Assembly (NCBI GenBank): GCA_002839535.1
Contig: PGYF01000064.1
Span: 1 to 6,033 of the forward strand
Reading direction: 5' to 3'
DNA length: 6,033 nt
DNA from: Nitrospira bacterium HGW-Nitrospira-1
GTDB taxonomy: Bacteria > Nitrospirota > Thermodesulfovibrionia > Thermodesulfovibrionales > UBA6898
Position 1 is the first letter of the stretch; each line of letters begins with the position of its first letter. The notes below the pieces were generated by a model. It saw only the letters and a program-made list of their open reading frames with translations. It did no database searches and was not told the origin of the DNA. This document shows, piece after piece, positions 5,943-6,033 of this stretch. A program made the translations under genes and the position numbers.

Positions 5943-5991
5943 TTGCCTCATCTAAAATCTACATGAAAGTGAATCGTTGCCTCATTTAAAA
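5943..5991. promoter_or_regulatory. Pair of 15-bp direct repeats upstream of the haem promoter
   Basis: TTGCCTCATCTAAAA (5943-5957) and TTGCCTCATTTAAAA (5977-5991) differ at one position and lie 34 bp apart start to start, a little over three helical turns. The nearer copy ends 10 bp from the -35 box, about 45-60 bp upstream of the predicted transcription start, where class I or II activators often bind. No known regulator motif was recognised. A further 10-bp repeat, TCTCTCATAA, occurs at 5882-5891 and 6018-6027, bracketing the region. Confidence 0.5.
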
Positions 5992-6033
5992 AACTATACG
6001 AAAAAATATCAAAATAGTCTCTCATAAATCAAA

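Overview
The window is a compact bacterial chromosome segment in which every supported gene lies on the minus strand. Right to left it reads: a promoter, a four-gene haem-biosynthesis operon (AhbD-like radical SAM/SPASM protein, hemE, hemH, hemG), a spacer carrying a MITE-like palindrome, then a cyclophilin gene followed by a small DUF465 gene. The left end is non-coding and holds a second, unrelated palindromic element. No rRNA, tRNA, CRISPR array, transposase or phage gene was seen.

The organism is most likely an anaerobic or microaerophilic Gram-negative sediment or groundwater lineage, such as Nitrospirota (Thermodesulfovibrio-like) or a former deltaproteobacterium. This is inferred from protein style, the AhbD-like gene beside hemE/hemH/hemG, and the three types of dispersed repeat (the TGTCATTCC...GGAATGACA palindrome, the CCCCCTT...AAGGGGG palindrome, and 7-bp tandem arrays). 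No marker gene settles the taxonomy.

The haem cluster is tightly coupled. The ahbD-like stop and the hemE start share ATGA, hemE and hemH are 2 nt apart, and hemH and hemG overlap by 13 nt. HemE makes coproporphyrinogen III. HemG (HemY/CgoX type) could oxidise it to coproporphyrin III, HemH could insert iron, and the AhbD-like enzyme could decarboxylate the resulting coprohaem to haem b. This would be a hybrid of the coproporphyrin-dependent and sirohaem-dependent routes, with AhbD in place of ChdC/HemQ. The order of steps and the substrates are inference; the classical protoporphyrin route with HemN encoded elsewhere remains possible.

The most notable sequence oddities are three 7-bp tandem-repeat arrays inside hemH that are read through in frame at two places in the protein, an in-frame TAA separating a signal-peptide-like segment from the cyclophilin, and a pair of 15-bp direct repeats just upstream of a good sigma70-type promoter for the haem operon.
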